From Callipepla californica brunnescens (Eukaryota > Chordata > Aves > Galliformes > Odontophoridae): a DNA stretch of 64,000 bases. How positions within the stretch are numbered: the first letter of the stretch is position 1; each line of letters starts with the position of its first letter. The notes under the pieces were generated by a model. The model ran no database searches. It was given only the letters and a program-made list of their open reading frames with translations, and was not told the DNA's origin. This document shows, one piece after another, positions 25,770 through 38,533 of the stretch. The translations under genes were made by a program, and so were the position numbers. The stretch spans positions 1,140,166 to 1,204,165 of the forward strand of contig JALIRH010000048.1 in the NCBI GenBank assembly GCA_023055505.1. The letters run 5' to 3'.

Positions 25770-26135
25770 AGGCAGGCTGAGAGACACAGGGTTGGTTAGC
25801 CCAGAGAAGACTGAGAGGGGATCTTACCAACACTTATGAACATCTAAAGAGTGGATGCAAAAAGGATGGGGCAAGTCTCTTTCCAGTGGTGCCCAGCAAC
25901 AGGACAAGGGGAAACGAGTGCAAATTGGAATAAATCTGAACATAAGAAAAAGCTACTTTAGTGGTGACAGCACTGGAACAGGCTACCCTGTGGAGTGCCC
26001 TCTCAAGATATTCAAAACTTACCTAGATGCTTTTCTGTGCAGCCTTCTGTAAGAAACCTGCTTTAGCAGGCAGACTGGACTCAGCGATCTCCAGAGTTTC
26101 CTTCCAACCCCTAGGGTCTGTAATTTTGTGATACT
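25770..26135 (+). mobile_element. CR1 LINE, 3' fragment reaching the 3' end
   Basis: Blocks in order: GGCTGAGAGAC (25774), AGAAGACTGAGAGGGGATCT (25806), CCAGTGGTGCCCAGCAACAG (25882), CACTGGAACAGGCTACCCTG (25972), CTGCTTTAGCAGGCAGACTGG (26060), GATCTCCAGAGTTTCCTTCC (26087) and a tail ending near TCTGTAATTTTGTGATAC. This is the CR1 3' untranslated region, truncated at the 5' side and colinear with the consensus. It is moderately diverged. A second CR1 in the same orientation starts about 95 bp further on. Confidence 0.88.
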
Positions 26136-26229
26136 GTTGATTGCGTGGCATGGCCAAAATCAGATCCAGCCCTGAGATTGACCACTTGCATATCCTCCAG
26201 TTAAGTAATTATTGTAATGGGTCAACAGG

Positions 26230-27457
26230 AGAGCAGATGGGGATCTGCGTGAACATAAGAGAGGTCCAAGAAAGTTTGTTGATATTGAAGGATCACCTCC
26301 TCTAAGCTCAAAAACAGTCCACCCAATTGAGAAAGAAGTCTATCAAAAATGTCATTTGGTCTGCATGGATGAAGAAGGTGATCCTGGAAAAATCTCAGAC
26401 ATAAGAGGATATAAAAGGTGAATATAGAAGCAGGTAACATAGGAGTAATATAGACAGGGTCCAAGCATGTAGAGATAAATGTTAGCTAAGGTTAGGAAAG
26501 ACAATGGCTACCTGCAGTTGAATCTGGTAAGATGTCAAAGGCAAAAAGAGAAGCTTCTATAGGTAGAGGAGTAGCAAAGAGAAGACAAGGGAAAGAGTGG
26601 GCCTACTGCAGAACTGGGAAGGGGCCCTGATGACATAGGTCTTGGAAAATGTTGAGGTACTGAATTGTTTCTTGGCCTCAATCTTTATTTAAGACTTTAC
26701 AGTCAGGAATACCAGGTCACAGAGAGAACATCTGGAGCAAGAAAGACATACCAACAATGAAAGATGACTGGGTCAAAGAATACTCAAGCAAGTTGTACAT
26801 ACTTAAGTTCATGAGCCATTATAGACTGCACACATGAGTGCTGAAGGAGTTCACAGATGTCATTCTAAGGAAAATCTTGAGTATCATTGAACAGTGATGG
26901 ACACTGGGACAAATACAGGAGGAAAGCAAGTATCACTCCTGTTTAAGAAAGGGCACAATGGGCCCAAGGAACTACAGTCTCACCTTGATCCATAAGAAGG
27001 TGATAGAATAATTATTGCTGGAAACTAGTTTCGAGCACATGAAGGGCATGACATGAAGGTGATCAGGAGTAGTTAGCATAGATACATCATACTGAAGTTG
27101 TGCTAGATCAAAGTAATATTCTACAATGAAATTACTGGCTTTGTAGTTGAAGGGATATTGCCCATCTCAGCTTCAGGAGGGCACTCTCTCCCATTTGATT
27201 CTCATAGAAAAGCTAAAGAAGTATGAGCTGGATGAGCAGACAGTTTGATCCAGAGAGTGTTGATCAGTGGTACAAATTGTAGCTGGAGGTCAGTAATTAG
27301 TAGTGTGTTCTAGGAGATGAAAGAACCAAGCTCCTTTCAGTAGTGTCCAGTGCTAAAGGCAATACAAACAACCTGAAACAGGAGTCTCCTTCTAGATTTT
27401 CTACTGTGCAAGTAACCAACCTTTGACATAGGTTGCCCAGAGTTGCTATGGAGTTTC
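26230..27457 (+). mobile_element. CR1 LINE fragment: ORF2 linker and 5' reverse transcriptase, joined to a 3' piece
   Basis: This is the longest LINE piece in the window. It begins in the region between the endonuclease and reverse transcriptase of ORF2 (AAGTTTGTTGATATTGAAGG at 26271; GCATGGATGAAGAAGG at 26362; CATGTAGAGATAAATGTTAG at 26465; TGGGCCTACTGCAGAACTGG at 26598). It continues into the first half of the reverse transcriptase (CACTCCTGTTTAAGAAAGGG at 26934; AACTACAGTCTCACC; AAGGTGATCAGGAGTAGTTAGC at 27056; TGAGCTGGATGAGCAGACAG at 27223; AGCTGGAGGTCAGTAATTAG at 27281). After 27305 the sequence jumps to the CR1 3' region (TTTCAGTAGTGTCCAGTGCT at 27336; GGTTGCCCAGAGTTGCTATGG at 27432). 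The block that would code for the catalytic F-A-D-D motif is missing. Stops and frameshifts run throughout. It is a dead copy. Confidence 0.82.
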
Positions 27458-27969
27458 TGCCAAGTTACATACAGATAGACTGGCATTATCTGCCCATCAA
27501 CTTTTCCTCATATTCACACTCTCTAGACAAAACAAAACAACAACAAAAACCTATTTGCGCTGCCTGTGTTACAAAGGCAAATTTAAGTTATCTATCTTTG
27601 TGTTTGTATCTAGAGCTTCTGGAACAGTGGCGCAAGCTGAACATCAAAACCGAACCATCACAGTGACTGTAACAAACACTATGGCCAGTGAAATGCACAA
27701 TACCCAGTATCTCCCCAACCTTTCATTTTATAGCAGTTGCAAATGCTAATGACAAAAGCGATAAGAGGGAGGAGATATTAATTGTTGGACTCTGCAATAA
27801 AGATACCTTCTTTCCAGATCCTGTTGTACGTTTCCAAAGAAGAAAAAGTGATGTGTGTACAGTGAATACCCCCCAAAAGAATAGTACCCACACAAAATAA
27901 TGAAGGTGGACAGTGTGTTTTTGTATGGCTTATCCAGATGGTATAAAGACAAACACTAAATAAAGAAAG
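27458..27969. other. Non-coding DNA with a CAAAA-rich tract
   Basis: A small A/C tract lies near 27526-27550. The short open frames around 27433-27952 overlap on both strands and are not protein-like. Confidence 0.55.
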
Positions 27970-28205
27970 GCTCATCTGTCACTGATGGTCAAGACTTGTC
28001 TGGAACTCCACAGAAGGGGGATCTCCATCAAGAGAACCTTCCCCAGAGGTGGTCAGCCCTTATATGGGGTCTGGGAGAGGTGGAGCCAGACTCCACTCTG
28101 TCCAGTCACACAGATGAATTGCCTTCACCTGTGCTCCTGCAGCTGATTCAGTGTTCGCTTCAGGTGATCAATCAGTGGTTCAGGCTGTGATTCAACTGTT
28201 CCCCT
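27970..28205. other. Unclassified GC-richer block, possible old repeat
   Basis: The block is clearly richer in G and C than its AT-rich flanks. It contains CCCCAGAGGTGGTCAGCCCT directly followed by the TATA-like TATATGGGG (about 28041-28069), and later CCTTCACCTGTGCTCCTGCAGC (28119) and CAGGTGATCAATCAGTGG. This looks like an inserted element, perhaps a solo LTR, but I see no clear TG...CA ends and no target duplication, so I leave it unclassified. Confidence 0.3.
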
Positions 28206-31089
28206 ACAGACGTGTATGAGAAAAAGCAGTGAGTTGGCAGAACAACGATGACTGTGTACTCATCATTGCCATAAGCTCCATGAAAGAAGTGAGAGCTGAG
28301 GAAAACATCACTGAGCTAGGGATAAAATGAATATGAAAAGTTTTCATTATCGCTTAAGAGGAGACAATTTTTTTTTCCATTATAGTTTAAAAGAAATCAA
28401 CCATCATAAATCCTTAGACAAGTCATTTTTTACACAAGCAAAAACAGAGGCATATAATATATTGAGTCATTGACTGTAATATCAGGAAGAAGAGAGGTAA
28501 CCTGAATTGTAAGTTAAACCCTCTGTACAATTTGTGGTACTGGAGGGAGTAGCAAACTGCATAAAATAAGCAAGGACTGTGTGCAAGAACTCCTCACGCA
28601 CTCCATTAAGAAAATACTTTCCATGATAAAGTATGTATTACAGATTTAAATAAAGATGTTGTACCTAAATTCAGGAGATGGAACAGAGACAGAGACAGCA
28701 GGGATGGCATCTCAGTTCAGTGGTGTGGCATCGGTCCATCAACACAATGCTCATGAGATGAAGCTTGTCTTCATTCACCAGCAGACACCAGGCCGTTCAG
28801 CAGAGAGGACAGTGGACCGTGTAGAGTCCCAGTGTGACAGACGGAACATGGGAACAAATAAGGAGAAGAAAAAGACCACAAAGAGAAAAAAATGTGACTT
28901 TAAAAACTGAGCAACACAGAGGAAAGAGAAGAGGGATCCAGAAGTCAGCTAGAGAAAGCCAGATCGGGTAAAGAGATAGGAATGCAAGACAAAGGGTTAC
29001 TGTAAAGAGGGTTTTCATACATCCCAGAAACTTTGGATTACTGGAGTTGCCTCCAGCTGAGTTGGGGAACTCACTAAATGTGCTCGTGCTCTGCCAACCC
29101 CTGCACCTCACTGCCAGAATAGGCTATTTTTCTTTTCTTCTAAAAATGCAGGAATTCAATTATGACTCCTTCCAATCTGAATAGTGCTATCTTCCAGCTC
29201 CACAAAATTGTCAGATGGGCAAAAGACAAGGGATAGAACAATACTACTGAAGTTGCAGAAGAAAGAACACAGGGCTGACAACAAACCCAAAAATCAAACT
29301 TTCTTTTTTGGAACTCATTACTGTTAAGGAACAGTAAATCCTTTGCTCTGTCGCCATACAGAAGACCACTGAGTAACAACTGAGTTCAGCTGGTGAAAAC
29401 TCCCTCAACTCCCTACAGTAAACACAAGAATAAAACACAGGGCCTTACCCATGTATTGAGTATAGACAGCAGAGTTCTCTCTTTGGCTGTTGTCCAGTCT
29501 GTATCAGCAAGTCTGTGAAAGCAGGGGGAAAAGACACAACCACTTACAGAGCAGAAACATAAATATATTTTTGATGGGAGCAAAAGATCACATCACCAAC
29601 TCTGATAGTGGTTGATATGGACATTCACAGCTGTAGAACACCAGGAAAAGTATATTCCTCGCCTTGGACCACAGTTGAATTGAAGTGAAAGCTGCAAGAA
29701 ATCAGGGACAGTTATGCTCAGATTTTGTGAAATAGTTGTGCACAAATCCTTACATGTCCATGCCTATCTGTCCTATTTCCTTCCAGTAACTTTCAGAAAA
29801 GAACTTTCCTGATCCTGAAGACCATCTTTGGTGAACCTCATCCTTTATATCAGTGATGACCTAGAAAAGTAGGAGAAAGTCTGAAAAGTCTATCTTTGGG
29901 CAGGCAAGATGAGCAGGAAAGGCCTATCTGCCTTTAGACACTGCATTTTGTTCCTGAAGCAAGAACTACATGTCTATTAACACAAGCTTCAAGCCCTCAA
30001 AGACCAGAAATATAGTTATTTTTGAGTCACCTTATTAGGCATACTAGAAGATGTAGGAACTTTTTTCTAGAGATATTGGGAAGTTTTCTCAGTACCGAGA
30101 CAGGGCACATAGGATATTACATCACAACAATAAACAGCAGTGAGGATGACACTACTTGCCAATGACATAGCAGGCAGGGGGGATGCAGAGAGAGGAGACA
30201 GTTCTGAGTTTACCCTGGTAAATCCGTGCTTCTCTTTCATCTAAAGGTCAAGAAAACCCAGTCTCCATACTGTCAAGAAAACTATGAAGCTAACCTAAAG
30301 GAATGCTGGAAGGGAGGTGAGCAACTATTTTTAACTTTGGTTTCGTAGAGAAACTCCCTGGGGCCTTACTCATCATGACAGTGCTAGCAGCAATGCTGTA
30401 ATTAAAATGGAGTTCCTTTTACTGTTTAAAGGAAGGATCCTTGTTCTCTGCTTGGAAGTTAGAGAATAAACAGTACAATCATTTTGTGATCAAAGAGTAT
30501 CAGTGAGAACATACCTTTAAAAAAACTGGTGACTTAAACCTATATCATTTAACACCAAAATAATGCAGACATTTGACACTTCAGTGTACATCAGTGTAAA
30601 TATCACCAGATATTAATCGTGGTATCAGCAGCATGATCTGGGGCATGTGATAACTGATACTATGAGATACAGATTCAGCTTACTGCTTTCATTTTGGTAT
30701 TAGAAAGAAGTAGCCTTCCTCCTTTTTTCAGGAGAAAAGAAAAGGGACTCCTAAAACTATTACTTGATAGTAAAAGATGTTTTCTCCATCTACAAAAACA
30801 CCTGTATGAATTTAATTGAGAACTCTATCCAAAAGGTTAGCTTTGCTTAGGCTTTTCTGGATTTCTTATACGTATCCTCTTATCCATATTACCATGTTAC
30901 ATACCTAGAAAATTTAAAACAAACAGAACAAAACAACAGACAAAAATAAATGAACAGATGCACTCACCTTATCTCTTTTTTTTTATTTCTTCTATATTTC
31001 CCAGAGCATGCTTCCAAACAGTGACACAAACAATGAAAAGTTTTTTATTAGCTGCAGAGCTTCTCTGAACAGTCCATTAATAAATACAG
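28206..31089. other. Non-coding DNA
   Basis: No gene seen. A minus-strand frame of 104 codons at 28797-29111 reads through the complement of purine-rich DNA and is Leu/Phe/Cys-heavy for that reason. A strong acceptor-like polypyrimidine tract ending in CCCAG lies at 30968-31003, just before the CpG cluster. Confidence 0.55.
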
Positions 31090-31320
31090 ACGAATTTCTT
31101 GAAGGCCTTATCATCACAAAGATAGTCCCGCACCACTGCAAGGACTTGAGGGCCCAACCTTATACAATCCACAAAACGAAATCACGCGATACAGCTGGAA
31201 TATTGTTATAATAAGCTCGCGATGAGAATCAGTGCCTTTGTGGCTACTGCTAGATAGTTCTAAATTACACCCTGATTTTCGATGCTTAAAGTGTAGCTTG
31301 GCCATTTCCTGCCATCTGCG
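31090..31320. promoter_or_regulatory. Cluster of CpG dinucleotides, possible regulatory element
   Basis: Nine CpGs fall within about 230 bp of otherwise CpG-poor sequence, although overall base composition is not GC-rich. Two CGCGAT hexamers occur 32-33 bp apart (31185-31190 and 31217-31222). The second lies in CTCGCGA, which resembles part of the CTCGCGAGA motif bound by factors of the BANP/Kaiso type. Retained CpGs suggest low germline methylation or a young insertion. Neither a transcript nor a factor can be shown from sequence alone. Confidence 0.3.
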
Positions 31321-34140
31321 ACAGATCCCCAGTACACCCCCACAATGCAGAGGAGTAGAAAGGAGAAGCAGTAGTCAATGTGCTTGTGCCAGCACTTTCT
31401 TCCATGATGTCTCTGGCTATTTGCAACTGCTTTCCAGCCCCAGAAGACCCAAATCTGTTCTGGGACTTCATACTAGTGAGTGAGGTTTCTGAATGACCAC
31501 TGTACACAACCTGCTCCCATACTTCTTAGCTTTATCCAAGCTCCCTTTATTTAAGTTCCCTCCAGGGGAACAATTTCTCTCACTGCTTTAGTCTGATTTC
31601 ATCATCTGGGACAGGGGGAGTCATCTAATTTTTTCATAGGTTGATTTTTGATGCTTACTGCCCTAGAACATTTTGTTCATTTTACTGAAGTGTTTATAGC
31701 TCAAAACCATCAGTCCTCAGAAAGTCTTTAGACAATGAATAACCCAAGTTAAAAAACAAACTATCAAAAGCAAACAAACAAACAAAAAAGCAACACCAAC
31801 CCACCAAAACACAAAAGCCCAGCAGCGCCTCACAGTAGCCTAAACAATTTGTACAAAATACAGCAGAAAGCAGAAGAAATGACTTTTGTCACCTTATGTG
31901 TAAAGTCATTTCCACTTGTTTCAGGGCACGGGAAGAAAAAGTCTGTGGAGAGAAAGAAAGAAAGACTGGACTCAATCAGCATCCCTACTGTCCTACCTGG
32001 GCATCTGCTGGGTGCTCCACAGAAACCCAGTGACAGCCCCTAGGCAGCCTCCCTGTGGCTCTCAGGTTAGCCCTCACACTTCTGGTGTTATTCTGCATGG
32101 CCCTGCAAACTAGTTTTTCTGCTTTGGCATATGACCAGCATGTTGCATAACTGGGAAGAAATCTAGCGTGCATCTCCGCACTGTGAGGATCATTTTCAAG
32201 CAGTGTGGGCTGCCCTCCAGAACAGTAACGTCAATCAAGCAGCATAAGGGTGCTTCCTTTCCATAACGAGGAAAGGAGGGGGGAAGGGAAGCAGAAAAAG
32301 AAAAAAAAGAAGGTACTTTAATAAAGCTTTGATTTTATTTTATTTTTTTTCAGGGCTATAGACATAGAACCAGAAATTTCATTGACTTTTTAAACAAAAC
32401 AAGGACAGCAAAAAGAGTGTTACCACTGTGATTACCAGAACAGATATTAAGGACTTGGCAGAAAAGCCACTCTTGCTAAAGCTTAGAGAGAAAGAAATAT
32501 TTCCAGAAGTCTGAGTGGCCTCAAATTGAGCTTAATAAAGTGCTGTGACGTCTTTCTGATGGACCTGCCCACCAATTTGATTTAATGATATGAAATAGAA
32601 CATCCACAGCTCAGAAATCCCACAGATTTAAGTACTTTAAAAGGATCCCATCAAGGGAAACTCAGGTCCATAATCCTGTAACATACCAACAGCATGGATG
32701 GAACAAATATCTCATGTTAACTGCTACCTAGAGCAGAGCAGTTACAGGTATATCTCCTCTACACAGAAAACCACCCACAATCATCTTTAACAATGCATCT
32801 TCAGTTTCTCTATTTCAGAGCATGACAGAGTTCTTCAGATTTTCAGGGGTAGATGAGCCAAACTCTGAACAGAACTCCATTGATCACAGCTAGCTTCTTA
32901 CGTTTTGGAACATTGATTTTTACATTTCCCAGACCCCGACGATCAGGTGTCCAAGACTGCAGTTAGCTTGCTTGAATTGTACTCAACTCCTCTTTGAGGA
33001 GCAAGTCACTGTGGTTTGCTGACAAAGCTATTCACTGTTTTTAATCTGCTTTTGTAAAGGAAAGTTTAGCTCCATAGCTCAGCCTTAAGTTGCCATGAAC
33101 GTCAATTCCACAGAAGGAAAAGTCCACTGCTAAATATTCTTCTTAAATGCCAAGCAAGAGGACAACCTGCAGCCTTGTCACTATGAGAAAGCATGATAAA
33201 AACAGATTGAGTGTGAAGGGACACTTCTTCAGAGTCCCCTCATCTAGCCTCTCCCCTTCCCCTTATTATATATTTTTTTTTCTTAATACTGGATTCAGTA
33301 CTTAGCTAAGAAAAGGACAAAAGAGGCTGGAGGCAGCTGCCCTCTGCTAACCCATGTGCTGGCTCACTTCTGCCCTGTTGCTCTGGCAGGAGACACAGCA
33401 CCTCATGTCTGGAAAGGGACCAAGGTACTCACCCACAACAGTTACAAGAAGGGCCAGGTTGAGGATGCTGGTTTTACTCTAGAATGCATTGTTCTTGAGA
33501 TAGACAATGCGACATTATTTCCCAAAAGAGGTAATGCTGCACAGAGGTGGAGCTTTCAGAATAGGCAGTGTTTTGCAGCATTTTTCAGCTTAATTTCAAA
33601 ATCCTGATTTTAAATTATGGAGTACCTACAATTGTTACTACGGGAAAGTATGGGCTCCTGATTTCCCAAGTTTCACGCAACTTTCAATTTGCAGCAAAAT
33701 CCTAGCTCCTTGACAGGAACTTGTGGAATAACATCAGGGACATGAGCCTGAAATTCTCAAGCCAGACACTTGAACAACATTATTAAGTCCTCAAAAATCA
33801 CTTCAATTTGTGAAAACATCAAGCAGTGATAATGGCCTCCAAACTAGAAACATAGAGCCCTTGCACCTTGTCCCTTCATGGTACTGGTAAGCTTAGGTTG
33901 CTGATGTAGAGTAAACAAGGCATAATTACCATAAGGAGCAATTACTACTTTCAAAACTTGGATTTACTATTCATTCTTCCACTTGACAGTGAAAGAATAT
34001 GTAGCTGAAGCCACAGAAATGCCCACCTACTTATCTCATTTAGCTTTTAATTCACAAATCTATAGAAAAAGTTAGCAAAGCATGCCTTCTTCGTGACATC
34101 TCAATTGTATGCTCTGCCTGTTCCTTTCTTGTCCTTCTCA
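31321..34140. other. Non-coding DNA with simple repeats
   Basis: CAAA-type repeat at 31771-31789, a (GAAA)n stretch near 31950-31965, and a nearly pure purine tract at 32268-32313. Open frames (31232-31483, 31849-32173, 33356-33607) are under 85 codons and overlap on both strands. No gene seen. Confidence 0.55.
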
Positions 34141-34254
34141 GACACGTGTTAAGGACTTTGATTAGTGGTAAACTTGGTAGTGTTGTGTTATTGTTGGACT
34201 TCATGATCTTGGAAGTCTTTTCCTACATAGATGGGCCTATGATTCTATGATTCT
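34141..34254 (+). mobile_element. CR1 LINE, 3' tail fragment
   Basis: GTTGGACTTCATGATCTTGG (34193) and TCTTTTCCTACATAGATG are followed by the terminal octamer repeat CTATGATTCTATGATTCT, the diagnostic end of bird CR1. Only the last 110 or so bases are present. The upstream part (TTTGATTAGTGGTAAACTTGG) fits the subfamily whose tail reads GTGGTGGACTTGG. Confidence 0.8.
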
Positions 34255-36077
34255 CCATTTTCAGTTTTATAGCATTAAGGACACCAGAACTCACCAGAAC
34301 ATGAAACTTGTTCCTTCTGCATAGAACAACCTTACTTTGCCACTTGTAAAGAGGGAAAATGCTGTTTAGCACTAAAAAACAGTTAATGTATCTTTTATCT
34401 CTTGCCGTGCTTCAGAATTTGCCTCAGGCTTGCACCAATGAGGACAGACTTCAGCCCCAACAAACAGCCAGATCTTCCTTCCTAAGTCTCAACAACACAG
34501 AACTCATGTCCAGAATTTTTGCATGCATCGATTTGGGAGCCCTGCCCTAGGTCCATGAAATGTTACACTGACTGCAACCTAGATTTTGCATCTGAACACA
34601 GTTACAATTCAGTGACTTTTATGAATTTTGAGAAATATTCTAGAAATATACTAACTGCCTTGAGTAAGTTTGATACTCAGGTAATTGTAGGCAATTAGTG
34701 AATAAAACAAAAATAGTCCAGTGAAGACACACCACTGTTGCCCAGACAAGTGAAAAATGTAATTACTTGGCATGGTTTTGGCTGCTAAGAATTTTCGCTG
34801 CTACAATTTATGCAACCTTTCACTCATCATTCATTTGGTTTACTTCAGTGTAGAAGGCCAGTCAACCTCTTACCTATCCCTGTAGGTAAGCTAGTAAGAG
34901 AAGTTAGTAAGCCCCTTAAAAGAATTAAAAAAATTGATTTGGAATCTAGGACATTTTAATGTTGGAAACTTTGATTTGGAAAAATATGCACAAAACAGAA
35001 GTAAAAGGCATGAGAAGGACTAACTGAAGATCTTAAGGTAGAGTTCCAGCTGTAAACTGCTAGGTGAATTGTGACATGAAGAATAAGGCTTACCTGAACC
35101 CAAGACTTGCTTCAAAGACAAACTGAAGACACCCTCACTTACCACAAATGATGGAAAGCCTAGAAATACAGATTATCATATCTGGTAGGTCAGGGAACCA
35201 GTATGGCCTGCAGTGAAACTCACTCATTCTTAGCTGCTCAGGACAGTAAAAAATACTGGCTAACAAGTGTCAAACCTTTGACAGACAATTTCTGTTAAGT
35301 GTGGTAAAATGTTCCATGTAAACCCTTAAGCATAACTACTGAAATGGTGCCAATGATGTCTGTGTTAGCAAGAAGTAGGGAGATCATTTAGAGCAAGTTG
35401 GGGCTAGTTTCAGTGACTCATGGAATGAAAATATGAAGGAGAAACTTATACCTAGCAGGAATATATGTTCAACCTAAGAAAAATTTTACTTGTGAACTAT
35501 CAAGATGGCATATTCACAATACAACCTCAATATTATAATCGAGTTATTCAAGAGTCGCAGTACAAAATGCAAATCCTCCCTGAAATGTTAACAATGACCC
35601 ATTCAGCAACACTGGAAAAATCTTGCTACTGCGTCAGTGGAGCATTACGTAAGAGTTAGAAATCTGCACTTGGCCAGAAGAATTATTTTTAAAAACATTG
35701 AACTATGAGTTATGATAGAATATGAATGGAAACTAAATAATATCTTACAGAGTCTTAAAGTGTGGATGGTGAAACACTCTAGGAAAGAGCTTAGGAGTCC
35801 TCATACTGTTTTTGTAAACACTTGATTTAAGAGTGTCTGAATATAGGGTCTCACTAGCAGAAACATAAAAAAATAAATGTTATGAAAAGCAGGAAATTCT
35901 TTTATCCTTATCCTTTTTGCGAAGATTTTTTTTTCTAGGCTCTGATACAGCCCTTCACTAACACAGAAAACTTTCATTTATGACTTTAGTTAGAAAATCT
36001 GAGCCGTTTTTTGCCACGATTAATCGGGTCTATCCTGAAATATCAGGGAAGAACCTGAAACACCTCTGCAAATTTTG
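34255..36077. other. Non-coding DNA
   Basis: No gene seen. A small nested inverted repeat (CTCTTACCT...AGGTAAG...GTAAGAG) lies at 34867-34900. Open frames at 34359-34550 and 35465-35659 are 63-64 codons. Confidence 0.55.
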
Positions 36078-36132
36078 GGAGGTTGGAACTAGATGATCTT
36101 TAAGGTCCCTTCCAACCTCAGCTGTTCTATGT
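36078..36132 (+). mobile_element. CR1 LINE, very short 3' end fragment
   Basis: GGAGGTTGGAACTAGATGAT, then CTTTAAGGTCCCTTCCAACC and TCAGCTGTTCTATG, match the last 55 or so bases of a CR1. Everything upstream is absent. Confidence 0.8.
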
Positions 36133-38498
36133 AATCTGTGCCCTTACACCAGTGACAGGCCCTGAAGTCTACTACAGTTTGAAGAGTACTCCATAAAAGC
36201 AAGCATATTTTTCATCTAATATACCCAGCAACCTCCTATTCCAAAAGCAAAATAGTTTCAAAGAGAAAATAACTACTTCATTTTGTACAACTACTTTTTC
36301 TGAGGCAGTTCAGCTCAGATTCAGCATTTGAACATTGTACAGGAGATGGCATGATCTTCATAAGGTCACACAGACTGTTGACTACCAGGGTAGACTGACC
36401 TACAGGCTCTTTCTTTCTTCTCTATTCACAAACATTCCCTCACTCGCTGGTCTGGGATGACCATAATAGGACTGTGAGTCATGCTCCAATCCCCCACCAC
36501 ACAGCAAACCACAACATGGCCCCGCTTTACAAGAAATCTTGTTCAGAGATGGAGTTAAGGCAGGAAGGGGCAGTTCTGCCCTTGGCAAAGGTGTGAGAGG
36601 AGGGACGGACTGACGAACAGCTGATGTGCTGCTGTCAGTGCCCCCAAGATACTGGATTTACAAGGAGAGCAAAGATACCAAGCTGATTACTGCTGAAAAT
36701 CAGAGTCCTGTCAGCCTCGATAGCTTTGCTTACACCAGTAATAAGAACATTCAGTAGGTATGTAAGCAGGATAAGGTCTGTTGATTCTGATGTTTGCGAT
36801 TGTGTGTAATAAAAAATTCTGAATATAGGTAATGAAGGTTATCATATGCAAGCACGCACTTAGAAAGCTTCCAGAGTTAAGGTCAACTGTGCATTTTAAA
36901 CCTAGATTTTTGTGATGAAGCTTTCAATTTAAGCTCACATTCTGTGGGATTTTCCTCCACATCTGACTTCTTATGTTGTATGCCACAGTACACAACAGCT
37001 TTATAAAGTCCCCAGAAGATTGCCACCCATGAGAGTATTAATTGCAAGTGACATCGCTGCATGCCTTTTTTCATCTTTATTTCTAAAGTTTTAATCACCT
37101 TTATCATGACCATAGGAAACTCTACACCTGCCAGAAATCCACTTGAAACATGTACAGTCAGGCACTTAGTGTTCTAAATATTACAGGCTGAGTAGAATAA
37201 AGTGGGATGTATTTGTTTATTTGCTCATGCATTCCTTAATGATTATACTTAATGGTTACAATTTTGGAAGTATATTAATTCTTGTGAAAAGCTGCTGGTT
37301 AAACATAAACTGTTGTATTTGTGCCATATGAAAGAAATATACATTTAATTAAAAAAAAAAAAAGTTATCTTAGGTTCTGATCCAAATTGAGGCATGCTAA
37401 AGTGAGATTCTCGTTCAGTGAATACTGTGCACCTTTCCTAAGTAGGTGAACATCAAACATGCCCAAGGTGAAAGAGGCTGAAGATACGTGAGCTCAGGAA
37501 AAACTTAGTCTCTGTTGAAACCAAGACACAAACTCCTTTGAAAGAGATAAAAATAATACAGGTCTGCTTTGAGACAGAGTATGATAACTGCTGTTGACAA
37601 GCTCTAGGTAGACAATGCAGCTTCAGGTAGACATAAGCCTAGAAATATCCAGGGATTTAAATAGCATCTACATTTGCTGAAAGGCACTAGCAAACTGATA
37701 TCTAGCACCACAATGCCAAAATGCATATGGTAACCCTGAGTATGAGAAAACCATCTCAGTAACTATTCGCTGTAGAAAATATACCTTCCAGCAGATCCTG
37801 TAGTAAAACAACTTTCAGCTGCACTGTTTGGTTGCCATCGTATAGCAATATTGTGATACTTAATCAGGTACCAGTAGGAAAGAGGCCTACTTTGTTGCTT
37901 TTCTTCTTCAATTCTTTGAGCAGGAAAATTCTGTTACAATAAATACCTTTACTATTTTTTTTTAAATAGGGATCTAAAGAAATCAAGTAATTCCGAGAAT
38001 TCTGATAAAATCATGGCATTTCTTGAGTTTTCATCAAAGGTAAAGTCCTTTCACACTTCCTAAACAACAGCAAAATCATGCTAGCATGAGTTCATGCTGA
38101 TTTAAAAAACGAATAAACAGAAGAGCAACTGATACATGCACCCACACAAACACGACTCACTTTCTTTTGTGTTCTTTCATCCTAATGAGCTTATCTTAAT
38201 TTGTAAGATGCAATTAAAATCTTTACACTACATGTCGGCATTCTTCATATTATTAAATGTTTTCAGGTTTAAGACCTCAGATGACAAGAACAATCTAGCC
38301 TCAAGCTAATTGTTTTAAGTGAAAACTGTCATGATTTTAAGATCTCTCTCCAGTAAGCAAAGACTCAGTATTCTCTTTAAATAACTGTTTTTTTAATTAT
38401 TATATATTAGAAGCTTATGCTTGATAGAAGCATGGATTAATTTGTTGATGCTGCTGTTCTCAAACCCCAGACTGCTAGAATTCAGCATTTTCCACTTT
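36133..38498. other. Non-coding DNA
   Basis: No gene seen. The stretch 36400-36720 is somewhat GC-richer and has about five CpGs. An A-run lies near 37350-37362. Open frames are all under 80 codons. Confidence 0.55.
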
Positions 38499-38533
38499 AA
38501 AAAAAAAAAGAAAGAAAAAGCTTCTTTTTTTTC
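38499..38533. repeat. Purine run facing a pyrimidine run
   Basis: A purine stretch (38499-38520, A11 then GAAAGAAAAAG) is directly followed by a pyrimidine stretch (38521-38533), so the pair can fold back on itself. It is low-complexity sequence. Confidence 0.7.

Noticed and set aside
28797..29111. 104-codon minus-strand frame rich in Leu/Phe/Cys, looking like a membrane protein
   Set aside because: It is the complement of A/G-rich DNA, which automatically encodes hydrophobic residues.
29820..29880. ATATCAGTGATGACCTAGAAAAG, reminiscent of a CR1 reverse-transcriptase segment
   Set aside because: No colinear CR1 blocks on either side; too short to support.
33367..33430. 35-bp micro-exon candidate between CTCTGGCAG and GTACTC
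   Set aside because: The donor is poor and the segment is too short to judge without RNA evidence.
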